IMG/VR virus record: IMGVR_UViG_3300038738_000001
Span: 1 to 23,248 of that record
Reading direction: 5' to 3' (one strand)
DNA: 23,248 nucleotides
Source of the DNA: a virus
Position numbers and translations under genes: made by a program. Shown here piece after piece: positions 1 to 6,808 of this stretch. The notes below the pieces were generated by a model. It was not told the origin of the DNA. It made no database searches and worked only from the letters and a program-made list of their open reading frames with translations. Every line of letters starts with the position of its first letter. The first letter of the stretch is position 1.

Positions 1-273
1 GAGCTAAACTATAGATACCTTACATCAGAGGAGCATAGAGGTATCAACGGACCTCATCAGAACAAGAAAACAGATCTCAAATATAAAAGAGAAATGCAAG
101 CTCAGTTAGAAAATATACTCACTCAGAAATATTACACGATTGAAGAGTTAATTGAAATATTAGGACTAAAGCCACATCAGGCCTATAAGGCATTTAAAAA
201 GCTTAGTACAGTTAAGGGAATAAAAAGAGAAGATGCGATTTTTAGGCTTATGGGAAATAGTTTTTATCTATAG
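1..273 (+). CDS. 3' end of a phage early-region protein, cut by window edge
   Basis: Reading frame 1 is open from the first base to a TAG at 271-273 and gives the last 90 residues of a protein whose start lies outside the window. The visible part is basic and mostly helical. It contains an HRGINGPH segment near the edge, and its last 45 residues (YTIEELIEILGLKPHQAY and following) look like a helix-turn-helix: a helix, a short GL turn and a second helix. It ends 11 bases before the next gene, so it belongs to the same transcript. The position just before a NinB-like gene suggests a role in DNA metabolism or recombination. I cannot name the family; a nuclease with a C-terminal DNA-binding helix-turn-helix is one option. 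Confidence 0.6.
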   Translation, partial: ELNYRYLTSEEHRGINGPHQNKKTDLKYKREMQAQLENILTQKYYTIEELIEILGLKPHQAYKAFKKLSTVKGIKREDAIFRLMGNSFYL

Positions 274-284
274 GTGGTGAGTAA

Positions 285-839
285 ATGATAGCAAGTGCTA
301 TTAAAATTCAATATCCAGAGGACATAAATCAAATGGAAATAGTCATAACTACACCTAAGAGTCAGCAAACCATACAAGAAATAATTAAGCTTAAAGAAAT
401 AATCGAAAAAGGCAAGTTGCTATCTGTAGAAATAAAACAATATAGAAAAAGAAGAAGTCTAGATGCAAATGCTTATTGCTGGATTCTATCACAAAAGATA
501 GCTGAGAAAATAGGAAATACTAAAGAATACGTATATAAGCAAGCTATTAAGCAAGTAGGACAATTTGAGATAGTACCAATACGAAATGATGCTCTAGAAA
601 AATGGATTCAAGCATGGGAAAGCAAAGGTTTAGGTTGGCAGTCAGAAATATTAGGAGACAGCAAAATAGAAGGATATACAAACACAATCAATTACTATGG
701 CTCTAGTGTATATGACACAAGAGAAATGAGTTTACTACTAGAGGAATTGGTCGGACAAGCTAAAGAATTAGGTATAGAGACAATGACAGAAACGGAGAAA
801 AAGGCTTTATTAGAAGCCTGGGAAGGAAGTGTTAAATGA
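285..839 (+). CDS. NinB/Orf-like recombination mediator
   Basis: A 184-residue protein that resembles lambda NinB (Orf), which helps load recombinases on single-stranded DNA during phage recombination. The visible match is an N-terminal strand followed by PKSQQTIQEI (residues 24-33), the signature RSLDANAYCW (57-66, compare RSLDQN...W in lambda Orf), and a C-terminal part with an MSLLLEELVGQAKELGIE helix plus an ETEKKALLEAW end, matching the C-terminal layout of NinB. The start ATG at 285 follows a GGTGGTGAG ribosome site. The central part (GLGWQSEILG, SKIEGYTN, NYYGSSVYDT) has no counterpart in lambda Orf that I can recall, so this is a Gram-positive phage variant. The name rests on recalled motifs, not on an alignment. 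Confidence 0.55.
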   Translation: MIASAIKIQYPEDINQMEIVITTPKSQQTIQEIIKLKEIIEKGKLLSVEIKQYRKRRSLDANAYCWILSQKIAEKIGNTKEYVYKQAIKQVGQFEIVPIRNDALEKWIQAWESKGLGWQSEILGDSKIEGYTNTINYYGSSVYDTREMSLLLEELVGQAKELGIETMTETEKKALLEAWEGSVK

Positions 840-1096
840 GAATAATAATATCTGCATTAAACAACGAAGACAAGAGATTATTTTTTTCAGGATATACAGA
901 TGTAAAAGCAGAAAAAGGATTAGGTAGTGGAGCTTTAACTGGAACTAATAGAGTTCCGCTCCTAACCGCTGAGGATGTAAAAGAAATAAAAACATTTATT
1001 GATGCTAAAAGAATAATGAGTGAGATTATAGATGCTATCAGGTATGAGGATATAGAAGGAATTGAATCTGTTACTATGAATATTCTGAGGGAGTGA
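836..1096 (+). CDS. Small phage protein of unknown function
   Basis: An 86-residue protein whose ATG overlaps the stop of the NinB-like gene (ATGA, 836-839), so it is translationally coupled to it. It has a beta-like start (MRIIISAL), a glycine-rich stretch (GLGSGALTG) and an acidic helical C-terminal half with DIEGIESV. I do not recognise the family, and no catalytic or metal-binding motif is visible. The context is the early/middle DNA-metabolism cluster. It is called real because of the coupling, the tight packing and the codon use, which matches its neighbours. Confidence 0.75.
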   Translation: MRIIISALNNEDKRLFFSGYTDVKAEKGLGSGALTGTNRVPLLTAEDVKEIKTFIDAKRIMSEIIDAIRYEDIEGIESVTMNILRE

Positions 1097-1100
1097 GCTT

Positions 1101-1328
1101 ATGTATAGAAATTTAAAACTAGGAAGGTATAGGCATTTTAAAGGAGGGATATATCAGCTACTAGAATTCGCAGAACATACTGAATCAGGTGAGATGTTAG
1201 CGATATATGTACGAGATGATTTTACTGGCAAAGTATGGGCGAGGCCAATAGATATGTTTATATCGAAAGTACCACCAGGAAGGCACAATCCTACAGGACA
1301 AGAATATAGATTTGAGTATATAGATTAA
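1101..1328 (+). CDS. DUF1653 family protein
   Basis: A 75-residue protein matching the DUF1653 pattern: a GRYRHFKGGIYQLL start (residues 8-21), then AEHTESGEMLAIY (24-36) and a VWARPIDMF segment (45-53) followed by KV. The family pattern is GxYrHFKGxxYxv...AxHTETgE..V.Y....wvRPxxMF. DUF1653 proteins are small beta-rich domains common in bacteria and phages, with no established activity. The start at 1101 sits 8 bases after a GGGAGTGAG ribosome site, and the length is usual for the family. Confidence 0.85.
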   Translation: MYRNLKLGRYRHFKGGIYQLLEFAEHTESGEMLAIYVRDDFTGKVWARPIDMFISKVPPGRHNPTGQEYRFEYID

Positions 1329-1380
1329 TACGCATAATGTTTTTTATGTGAATTAAAAGAAGGAGAAAGAAGGTGTGTTG

Positions 1381-1572
1381 ATGTTACCAGGACAAATAGG
1401 TACAGAAATTTTGAGAGTATCTGATGGTGTTGTAAGACTTTGTTACGATACTGTTACAGATTCATGTAGTATTGGATTAAGAACTACTAAAGATGTTGAA
1501 TGGAAGTATATAAGTAAAGAGTTACATGACTTATTAGTTAAAGAATTAACTAAACAGAAAGGCAATAAATAA
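1381..1572 (+). CDS. Small phage protein of unknown function
   Basis: A 63-residue protein if translation starts at ATG 1381; an in-frame GTG at 1375 would add two residues. AGGAG at 1361-1365 favours the GTG by distance, while AGGTG at 1371-1375 favours the ATG, so the start is not settled. The sequence has alternating beta-like residues (EILRVSDGVVRLCYDTVTD) and a basic helical tail (LHDLLVKELTKQKGNK). I do not recognise a family. It is preceded by about 50 non-coding bases. Confidence 0.65.
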   Translation: MLPGQIGTEILRVSDGVVRLCYDTVTDSCSIGLRTTKDVEWKYISKELHDLLVKELTKQKGNK

Positions 1573-1617
1573 AGCACATTACAAGTATTATATGCAACAG
1601 TGAAAGGAGATTATACA

Positions 1618-1947
1618 ATGAATTTAAACGAATATCAACAAGCAGCATTAAGAACAGCATCAAGAGATTCAGATAGTAAAGCATTAATTCTAAATGGAGT
1701 ATTGGGATTAGCTGGTGAGAGTGGAGAAGTAGCTGATATAGTTAAAAAACACTTATTTCAAGGACATGAGCTTGATAAAGATAAGTTATTAGATGAATTA
1801 GGAGATGTATTGTGGTATATAGCAATAACAGCTAAAGGTATAGGAGTTACTCTAAATGATATTGCTACTCATAATGTAGACAAGCTAAAGAAAAGATATC
1901 CTAAGGGATTTGAATCGGAAAGGAGTGTAAATCGTGGAAATGATTAA
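1618..1947 (+). CDS. MazG-like nucleotide pyrophosphohydrolase
   Basis: A 109-residue member of the MazG/all-alpha NTP pyrophosphohydrolase superfamily, which hydrolyse (d)NTPs to the monophosphates in the cytoplasm with Mg2+. The metal-binding pattern ExxE...ExxD is visible: GESGEVAD with E34, E37 and D40, then DELGDVLWY with E60 and D63. The C-terminal YPKGF is also typical. An in-frame GTG lies at 1600, but AAAGGAG at 1603-1609, 8 bases before ATG 1618, fixes the start. The gene overlaps the following DUF3310 gene by 14 bases; these two types of gene often travel together in phage nucleotide-metabolism regions. Phage versions may alter the nucleotide pool or an alarmone; the substrate cannot be read from sequence. 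Confidence 0.85.
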   Translation: MNLNEYQQAALRTASRDSDSKALILNGVLGLAGESGEVADIVKKHLFQGHELDKDKLLDELGDVLWYIAITAKGIGVTLNDIATHNVDKLKKRYPKGFESERSVNRGND

Positions 1948-2140
1948 TCACCCAGAACATTATAACACTGGAGCTATAGAAGTAATTGATGTTATAGAGG
2001 ATTGGGAGTTGGATTTCCATCTCGGAAATGCAATTAAGTATATAGCGAGGGCAGAGCATAAGGGGAAATACAAAGAAGATATCAAGAAAGCTATATGGTA
2101 CTTGAATAGAAAGCTAGAAATATTAGATAAGGAGGTATAA
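1934..2140 (+). CDS. DUF3310 family phage protein
   Basis: A 68-residue protein with the DUF3310 hallmarks: an NHPEHYNTGAIEVIDVIEDW start (residues 5-24), then LGNAIKYIARAEHKGKYKED and a helical IKKAIWYLNRKLE. DUF3310 proteins are very common in phages and are often labelled nucleotide kinase-like; their activity is not firmly established. The start is GTG at 1934, placed by AGGAG at 1921-1925; the in-frame ATG two codons later (1940) is the alternative. It overlaps the MazG-like gene, which implies coupled expression. Confidence 0.85.
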   Translation: MEMINHPEHYNTGAIEVIDVIEDWELDFHLGNAIKYIARAEHKGKYKEDIKKAIWYLNRKLEILDKEV

Positions 2141-2144
2141 CTCC

Positions 2145-2576
2145 ATGAATGCAAAAAAACTTTTAACTCAATACACGGATCTCCAGGCAGAGATTAAAGA
2201 CTTGGAAAAACGTATAGATAAACTATCTAATTTCAAAGTTGAACACGATAAGGTAACGGGATCCAATAGTGAATTTCCTTATCAACCTAGATCATTTACC
2301 ATAGAGGGTTACAACATTCAAGATGTTGATAGATTAAATACGGTAAAATCCTTACTTGTAGATAGAAAAGAAAAATGTGAAGATATGAAGATAGAAATAG
2401 AGAAATTTATTAGCAGTATACCTGATAGTAAGACTAGGAGGGTATTTCAGTATAGATATATAGATGGATTGTCTTGGCAAGCGATAGCTTATAGGATAGG
2501 AAAATATGATGAATCTTATCCGAGAAAGTTGGTACATGACAAGTATTTGGACAGTTTAGATAAAGACGCACTTTGA
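2145..2576 (+). CDS. ArpU/DUF1492-type sigma-like late regulator
   Basis: A 143-residue protein with a long N-terminal coiled coil (about residues 5-30, LLTQYTDLQAEIKDLEKRID) and a second helix (about 78-95), then a sigma-70 region 4-like helix-turn-helix near the C-terminus: VFQYRYIDGLSWQAIAYRIG (about 105-124) followed by a basic recognition helix (SYPRKLVHDKY). This is the layout of the DUF1492/ArpU/RinA group of Gram-positive phage proteins, several of which activate the late packaging operon. Its position at the end of the early/middle genes, just before the folded leader and the HNH-terminase genes, fits that job. The RBS is AGGAGG at 2130-2135. The function is inferred from family and location. 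Confidence 0.75.
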   Translation: MNAKKLLTQYTDLQAEIKDLEKRIDKLSNFKVEHDKVTGSNSEFPYQPRSFTIEGYNIQDVDRLNTVKSLLVDRKEKCEDMKIEIEKFISSIPDSKTRRVFQYRYIDGLSWQAIAYRIGKYDESYPRKLVHDKYLDSLDKDAL

Positions 2577-2607
2577 TTATTATGTGTAATAGATGGGAGG
2601 ATTAAAG

Positions 2608-2775
2608 ATGGAAGCAAGTAAAAAACAATTAATAAAAGAACTACGAGAATATCTCGATAAGGCAGAAAAAGATGAAACTACCTATTGCGAATTGCTTATG
2701 GAAATACCTGAACTATTAAAAGGTTTTAATTGTGATGTGGCAGAATTTGACCCTAAAGATGTGTTATTATGGTAA
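2608..2775 (+). CDS. Small acidic phage protein of unknown function
   Basis: A 55-residue, acidic, largely helical protein (KKQLIKELREYLDKAEKDE). An in-frame ATG at 2593 lies upstream of the GGGAGG at 2595-2600, so ATG 2608, 7 bases after that site, is the better start. No family is recognised. It is the last gene before the non-coding leader region. It could be a small regulator or partner of the upstream sigma-like protein, but nothing in the sequence proves that. Confidence 0.6.
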   Translation: MEASKKQLIKELREYLDKAEKDETTYCELLMEIPELLKGFNCDVAEFDPKDVLLW

Positions 2776-2807
2776 TGGCAAAAATAATTTTAGCATAATC
2801 CGAAAAA

Positions 2808-2940
2808 TCCGATTTATCCATGTTAATATGGTAGTAAGTCGAAGTGTATAAATTAATATTCGTTCCGCTAGTTCGGGGCAGGGTGTAAAGTTATCACCTG
2901 GAAGGAAAAGAATATTTGGGGCTCGAGAGGACTCGGGCGG
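2808..2940 (+). ncRNA. Structured non-coding leader RNA, candidate
   Basis: The 220-base gap between two genes can fold densely, and it is richer in G and C than its surroundings. Hairpin A at 2810-2841 pairs CGATTTA with TAAGTCG and CCAT with ATGG. Helix B pairs AATATTC (2855-2861) with GAATATT (2910-2916), continued by TTCC (2863-2866) with GGAA (2904-2907). Inside it, hairpin C pairs CAGGGTG (2879-2885) with CACCTG (2895-2900). Hairpin D pairs GCTCGAG (2921-2927) with CTCGGGC (2932-2938) around an AGGA loop. A terminator-like hairpin follows at once. No known riboswitch or ribozyme consensus is recognised. The location at the head of the packaging operon suggests a control element such as an antitermination or attenuation leader. 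The helices are seen; the function is inferred. Confidence 0.5.
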
Positions 2941-2976
2941 ATAAGTCGGTAGAGAAATCTATCGGCTTATTTTGTT
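2941..2976 (+). terminator. Terminator-like hairpin ending the leader
   Basis: A 13-base stem, ATAAGTCGGTAGA (2941-2953) with TCTATCGGCTTAT (2958-2970), closed by a GAAA loop and including two G-U pairs, is followed by TTTGTT. The U run is short, so termination may be partial. It lies 19 bases before the start of the first late gene, which makes it a candidate attenuator. The core TAGAGAAATCTA recurs in the terminator after the tail tube gene (13023-13034). Confidence 0.65.
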
Positions 2977-2995
2977 ATGTAAGAGAGGTGAGGTT

Positions 2996-3214
2996 ATGTA
3001 TATTGCTTATAAATGTAAGACATGTCGTAAGAGTTTTATTTTATTAGAGGATGAAGTAAGACATAGTGAATTAGAGAGCAGATACATAACTTGTCCTTAT
3101 CATGCAGCACATAGAGATATAATCGCTACAGGAAAGTATGATGATCTCAAAGAATGTATGGAGAAGCATCCAATATTTAAAAGAGTTAATGGGAAGATGA
3201 AACAGATTAAGTAG
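2996..3214 (+). CDS. Small zinc-ribbon phage protein
   Basis: A 72-residue protein with one metal-binding cluster: CKTC near the N-terminus (residues 7-10) and CPYH about 30 residues later, a Cys2/Cys-His zinc-ribbon pattern. The rest is charged and helical. An in-frame TTG at 2972 is possible, but GAGGTGAGG at 2985-2993 places the start at ATG 2996. Similar small zinc-binding proteins are often found next to the HNH gene in clostridial phages. A DNA- or protein-binding role in packaging or late expression is a guess from location. Confidence 0.75.
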   Translation: MYIAYKCKTCRKSFILLEDEVRHSELESRYITCPYHAAHRDIIATGKYDDLKECMEKHPIFKRVNGKMKQIK

Positions 3215-3222
3215 GTGGTAGT

Positions 3223-3594
3223 ATGTTAAAGAGTTGTAAGTATTGTATGAGAATACATGACAGCAAGTTTGATTGTGGTAAGAAACCTAAGAGAAAAAAA
3301 CCTAGTAATGATATAAATAAATTCAGATGGTCCAGGAAGTGGAGAGAAAAAAGAAATAGTATTGTTGAAAGGGATTCTTATCTGTGTCAGGTATGTAAAG
3401 AGAATGACAAGTATAACTACAATGGTTTAGAAGTACATCATATAACATCATTGGAAGAAGATTTTGATAGGAGGTTAGATGAGGATAATCTTATTACTTT
3501 ATGCGAAGAACATCATGAACAGGCAGAGTGTGGGGAGATAAGTAAGGAATATTTATACAAGCTATTAGAAAAGGAATACGGATATGAGTATTAG
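3223..3594 (+). CDS. HNH endonuclease of the packaging module
   Basis: A 123-residue HNH nuclease. The core is visible: CQVC (Cys55, Cys58), NGLEVHHITSLEED with the catalytic His pair 72-73, DNLITLC with Asn89, and the distal CEEHH (94-98). An extra CKYC pair near the N-terminus (5-8) and Cys18 may hold a second zinc. In HK97-type cos phages such small HNH proteins sit beside the terminase genes and are needed with them for specific cleavage of DNA at cos and for packaging. The order here, HNH, possible cos, small then large terminase, matches that arrangement. The RBS is GGTGGT just before ATG 3223. Confidence 0.9.
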   Translation: MLKSCKYCMRIHDSKFDCGKKPKRKKPSNDINKFRWSRKWREKRNSIVERDSYLCQVCKENDKYNYNGLEVHHITSLEEDFDRRLDEDNLITLCEEHHEQAECGEISKEYLYKLLEKEYGYEY

Positions 3595-3611
3595 AAAGGT
3601 GAGGTTTTGAA

Positions 3612-3869
3612 ATGAAAGTTAAGATTAATTTGAATGACAAAGTAAAAGTAAAACTAACCGATTATGGGATTATGTTGTTGAAGAAAAGGCATGATGAATT
3701 AAATAAAAAGATTAAAGATAGTGGTGGTAAAGGCAATACATTTGAACTAATATTAGATGAAAATGGATATTATGAAACTCAATTATGGAGTTTAATGGAA
3801 AAGTTTGGAGCGCATTGTGGGTTAGCAAAGGAAAATCCATTTGAAATAGACATAATAATTGAAAACTGA
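3612..3869 (+). CDS. Small phage protein of unknown function
   Basis: An 85-residue basic protein: a beta-like N-terminus rich in Lys and Val (MKVKINLNDKVKVKLTDYG), a helix (LLKKRHDELNKKIKD), a turn with GGKGN, and a C-terminal part that includes LWSLMEKFGAHCG. The RBS AAAGGTGAGG ends 7 bases before ATG 3612. No family name can be given. Its place between the HNH nuclease and the terminase genes suggests a packaging accessory. Confidence 0.75.
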   Translation: MKVKINLNDKVKVKLTDYGIMLLKKRHDELNKKIKDSGGKGNTFELILDENGYYETQLWSLMEKFGAHCGLAKENPFEIDIIIEN

Positions 3870-3965
3870 AATAGTATCCCCCGAGTAGTGGGTTAAAAAA
3901 TAGGTGAGCCTGTGGATACCACGTGACCCCCCATTTAGATAAAACATTCCCACATCAGCTTTTTG
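3870..3965. other. Candidate cos/packaging region
   Basis: This 110-base gap between the HNH side and the terminase side has short C-rich and G-rich blocks unlike the AT-rich surroundings: TATCCCCCGAG, GTAGTGGGTT, and CACGTGACCCCCCA around 3920-3934. It also has a GTGG-ATA-CCAC inverted repeat (3912-3922). In HK97-type cos phages of Gram-positive bacteria the cohesive-end site lies just here, between HNH and small terminase genes. Cohesive ends cannot be read from a single sequence, so this is a placement inference. Confidence 0.35.
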
Positions 3966-3979
3966 AAAGGAGAATGATT

Positions 3980-4267
3980 TTGATTATTATAATAGAGAAA
4001 TTAAATTTGCAGTTTGTTCGAGATATGTTTATAGACATATGCGAACTATACAGAGAAAAAATTGAAAAAGCAATACAACATAGATATGAAATACATCTGA
4101 AAAATGGTGACAAAATAAAATTCATATCTGAGCAATCAAATTGCATTGATGGATTAAAGGCAGATGCAGCTATTGGTCCAAATGCTCATCACTTAACATG
4201 TAGATCTAACCATCCAAAAAGGATATGGAATTATGACGATTTAGAGAGTTATTTAAAAAACTTATAG
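3980..4267 (+). CDS. Phage protein of unknown function beside terminase
   Basis: Likely a TTG start at 3980, 7 bases after AAAGGAG (3966-3972); the in-frame ATG at 3974 is too close to that site, and a longer upstream reading would run into the possible cos region. The product is 95 residues: a hydrophobic start (IIIIEKLNLQ), a helix (ICELYREKIEKAIQHRYEI), then LKNGDKIKFISEQS and DGLKADAAIGPNAHHLTCRS, ending in WNYDDLESYLKNL. The GLKADAAIG stretch recalls the strand before the Walker B in terminase motors (GxRAdxxI.D), but without the acidic pair and without any P-loop. Function unknown; a packaging accessory is the contextual guess. Confidence 0.7.
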   Translation: MIIIIEKLNLQFVRDMFIDICELYREKIEKAIQHRYEIHLKNGDKIKFISEQSNCIDGLKADAAIGPNAHHLTCRSNHPKRIWNYDDLESYLKNL

Positions 4268-4297
4268 ATACATGATATATGAAAGGAAGTGATATTA

Positions 4298-4843
4298 ATG
4301 CCTACACCACCAAAACCATTTGCAGTATTAAAAACCGAAGGAAAATCACATAGGACTAAAAAAGAGTTAAAACAAAGAGAAGAAGGAGAAAAAGCTCTTG
4401 CTACAGGTGTAGCATTAAAGGAGCGACCTGAAGTAAAAGCTAATCCTGTAGCACATAAAGAATTTTTAAGGTTAAATAAATTACTGAAGAACATTGAAAA
4501 GAATGATGCTATATATGAATCAATAATTAATAGATATTGCATGTTACAAGCTGAATGTAGGGATTTTGAAGAAAAGAGGGAATTCTTCTATAAGGACCTT
4601 GAAGAATTGATAGATGATAAAGAGACATTTATTGATAATGAGGATCTAACCACTTATTATAAAATGAAGTCGGACATGCAAAAGAATATAATTAACCTAG
4701 ATAAACAAATTCAAACAAAAAGAAAAATGCTTTTAGATATAGAAAAAGAAAATATAATGACGATTGCCGCAGCACTAAGGAGTATACCTAAAAAAGTAGA
4801 AAAAGAGGAAAATCCATTGTTAAAGGCACTAAATGGAAGTTAA
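4298..4843 (+). CDS. terS: Terminase small subunit, P27-like
   Basis: A 181-residue protein immediately before the large terminase and overlapping it by 11 bases. Features fit a phage P27-type small terminase: a Pro-rich start (MPTPPKPF), a basic region (HRTKKELKQREEGE), the NPVAHKEFLRLNKLL segment and several long helices with coiled-coil character (about residues 60-155), ending in the common NPLLKAL motif. It recognises phage DNA and presents it to the large subunit. The start ATG 4298 follows AAAGGAAGTG; an in-frame GTG at 4289 lies inside that site. Confidence 0.85.
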   Translation: MPTPPKPFAVLKTEGKSHRTKKELKQREEGEKALATGVALKERPEVKANPVAHKEFLRLNKLLKNIEKNDAIYESIINRYCMLQAECRDFEEKREFFYKDLEELIDDKETFIDNEDLTTYYKMKSDMQKNIINLDKQIQTKRKMLLDIEKENIMTIAAALRSIPKKVEKEENPLLKALNGS

Positions 4844-6527
4844 AAATAGTAGAGCTTACAAGTATGCTCAATGGTGTATAGAAGAAGGTAATCGCAAAGT
4901 TCCTAAGTATGTAAAGAAACAAGCTAAATCGTGGATTGACATAGTAGATGGGAAAAATCCTGAAGCTTATAATGATGAAAAGGCTTTTGATAAAATCAAT
5001 AAATTATTAACGTTAATGGTGCATCCTGATTTACAATGTCCTATGGATGAAGGCTTAGAGGACTATGCTTGGCTACTTATTGTAGCAGTACTATGTACTA
5101 AGCTAAAAAATGATGAAAATAAAGATATAAGATATTATGTAACCGCAGTATTAGAGATATGTCGAAAGAATTTTAAGACATTTAATGCAGCGGTTATTTT
5201 TATTCTATTAATGTTAACCGACCCGAAATTTAGCAGATTTTTCTCAGTTGCTCCGGATTTGAAATTATCTAAGGAATTGCAAATAGCAATAAGAAAAATC
5301 ATAAAATCAAGCCCACTGCTAGCAGAAGATGATGTGTTTAAGCTACTGAGAAGTGAAATAAGATGTCTTTTAACAGATAGTGAATATATACCTTTAGCTT
5401 ATTCAGAGGACAGAATGGATGGTAAATTGGCTAATGCTTTCCTAGCAGATGAAGCAGGAGCAATGGATAGTTATCCGATAGAATCAATGAGGTCTTCGCA
5501 AATTACTTTACACAATAAACTAGGAATTATAATCAGTACTCAATATCCTAACGATAATAATGCAATGATAGATGAAATAGATATATCAAAAAAAGTACTA
5601 GATGGTTTATTAGATGATAAAAGAAGATTTTCATTACTTTATGAGCCTGATGATGATTTATTAATAAATGATCAATGGATGACTAATGATTTAGTAATAT
5701 ATCAATCCAATCCTGTAGCAGTTTCGCATGAATATGTGTTTAATGCAATAAAAGACATGCGTACTATGGCTATTCTGTATGAAAATAAACGTGAGAATTA
5801 CCTATGTAAACATAATAACATTAAATATAAAGGTCTTGGAGTAGAAGGATATATTGATGTAACTAAAGTAAGAGAATGTAAGATTAAAGAGGACTTAGAG
5901 TTCTGGAAAGGTAAACGAGTTTGGGTAGGATTAGATTTGTCGCAAACTGATGATAATACTGCTGTTGCTATGGTAACAGAGTATGAGGGAATGATTTACG
6001 GTAAGGTTTGGGGGTTTATTCCTAAAGATAAAAAGGATTTAAAAAGCAAAAAAGAAAAAGTTGATTATGACAGATTAATTAAGCAAGGTGTTTGTTTTGA
6101 ATGCGGTGATGAAGTTATAGATTATAGCTTCATAGAAAATTTCATATTAACACTTGAAGAAAAATATGGAGTAGAAATTCAACAAGTAGGATATGACAGA
6201 TATAATGCTATATCCACTGTTCAAAAGTTAGAAGCAGTAGGTTGTGAGTGTGTAGAAATTAAGCAACATTCAAGCGTGTTGCATATGCCTACTAAATTAT
6301 TAAAAGAGTGTATATTAAATAAAACTTTCAGATATGATGAAAACCTAATGCTAGAAATAAACTTTCAAAATGCTAGATGTACAGAAGATACAAACCTCAA
6401 TAAATACGTAAATAAGAAAAAATCAGAGGGCAAAGTCGATATGGTGGTAGCATTAATTAATGCTATTTACTTATTACAGCAAGATTTATTATATGGAACT
6501 GATGATTTTGCTGTTCAAGTTGGATAG
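4833..6527 (+). CDS. terL: Terminase large subunit (Terminase_1 family)
   Basis: A 564-residue packaging motor and nuclease, full length for the family. ATPase half: a divergent Walker A, CRKNFKT (residues 110-116), Walker B AFLADEAGA with D206/E207, and the coupling motif GIIISTQYPN (231-240). Nuclease half (RNase H-like): acidic residues in WVGLDLSQTDDN (D368), VGYDRYNA (D455) and KVDMVVAL (D536). It cuts concatemeric DNA and pumps it into the prohead at the portal. The Walker A has Phe where RKNGK is usual, but Lys115 and Thr116 are kept. ATG 4833 overlaps the end of the small subunit gene, so translation is coupled. Confidence 0.95.
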   Translation: MEVKNSRAYKYAQWCIEEGNRKVPKYVKKQAKSWIDIVDGKNPEAYNDEKAFDKINKLLTLMVHPDLQCPMDEGLEDYAWLLIVAVLCTKLKNDENKDIRYYVTAVLEICRKNFKTFNAAVIFILLMLTDPKFSRFFSVAPDLKLSKELQIAIRKIIKSSPLLAEDDVFKLLRSEIRCLLTDSEYIPLAYSEDRMDGKLANAFLADEAGAMDSYPIESMRSSQITLHNKLGIIISTQYPNDNNAMIDEIDISKKVLDGLLDDKRRFSLLYEPDDDLLINDQWMTNDLVIYQSNPVAVSHEYVFNAIKDMRTMAILYENKRENYLCKHNNIKYKGLGVEGYIDVTKVRECKIKEDLEFWKGKRVWVGLDLSQTDDNTAVAMVTEYEGMIYGKVWGFIPKDKKDLKSKKEKVDYDRLIKQGVCFECGDEVIDYSFIENFILTLEEKYGVEIQQVGYDRYNAISTVQKLEAVGCECVEIKQHSSVLHMPTKLLKECILNKTFRYDENLMLEINFQNARCTEDTNLNKYVNKKKSEGKVDMVVALINAIYLLQQDLLYGTDDFAVQVG

Positions 6528-6540
6528 GAGGTTATCAAAT

Positions 6541-6777
6541 ATGTATGGTGAATTAGAAAAAATGAGTGATTTGGAATTTATTATAAAACAAGCAATAAGG
6601 TCAAAAACAAGTGTTGGAGTATTTATAGAAGTGCATGGATTTGAAATGCCAGAAATAATCATTAATCCACCTGAAAATTTAGAGAAGAAACTTGAGTATT
6701 ATAAAAACACCTATGATGAAGATTTAGAGCACAAAAATGCTAAAGGGATAAGAATCATAGGATATACATTTTGCTAA
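6541..6777 (+). CDS. Conserved-looking small phage protein between terL and portal
   Basis: A 78-residue protein. A longer in-frame reading begins at 6460 inside the terminase gene, but AGGAGG at 6526-6531, 9 bases before ATG 6541, sets the start. The sequence has a helix (ELEKMSDLEFIIKQAIRS), strands (VGVFIEVHGF and EIIINPPEN), a helix with a KLEYYKNTYDEDL repeat of charges, and a C-terminal strand (GIRIIGYTF). I do not know its function; genes of this type commonly sit between terminase and portal in clostridial phages. Confidence 0.75.
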   Translation: MYGELEKMSDLEFIIKQAIRSKTSVGVFIEVHGFEMPEIIINPPENLEKKLEYYKNTYDEDLEHKNAKGIRIIGYTFC

Positions 6778-6808
6778 GGAATGACCAGAGCAGAAAGGTG
6801 GTGAGAAA

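Noticed and set aside
2776-2976. Known self-cleaving ribozyme or riboswitch in the leader
   Set aside because: No hammerhead core (CTGATGA with GAAA), and no twister, pistol, hatchet, HDV-like or common riboswitch consensus could be matched by eye. Only an unnamed structured RNA is claimed.
6460-6540. Upstream extension of the small gene after the terminase
   Set aside because: The extension lies in the terminase gene in another frame; AGGAGG before ATG 6541 sets the start.
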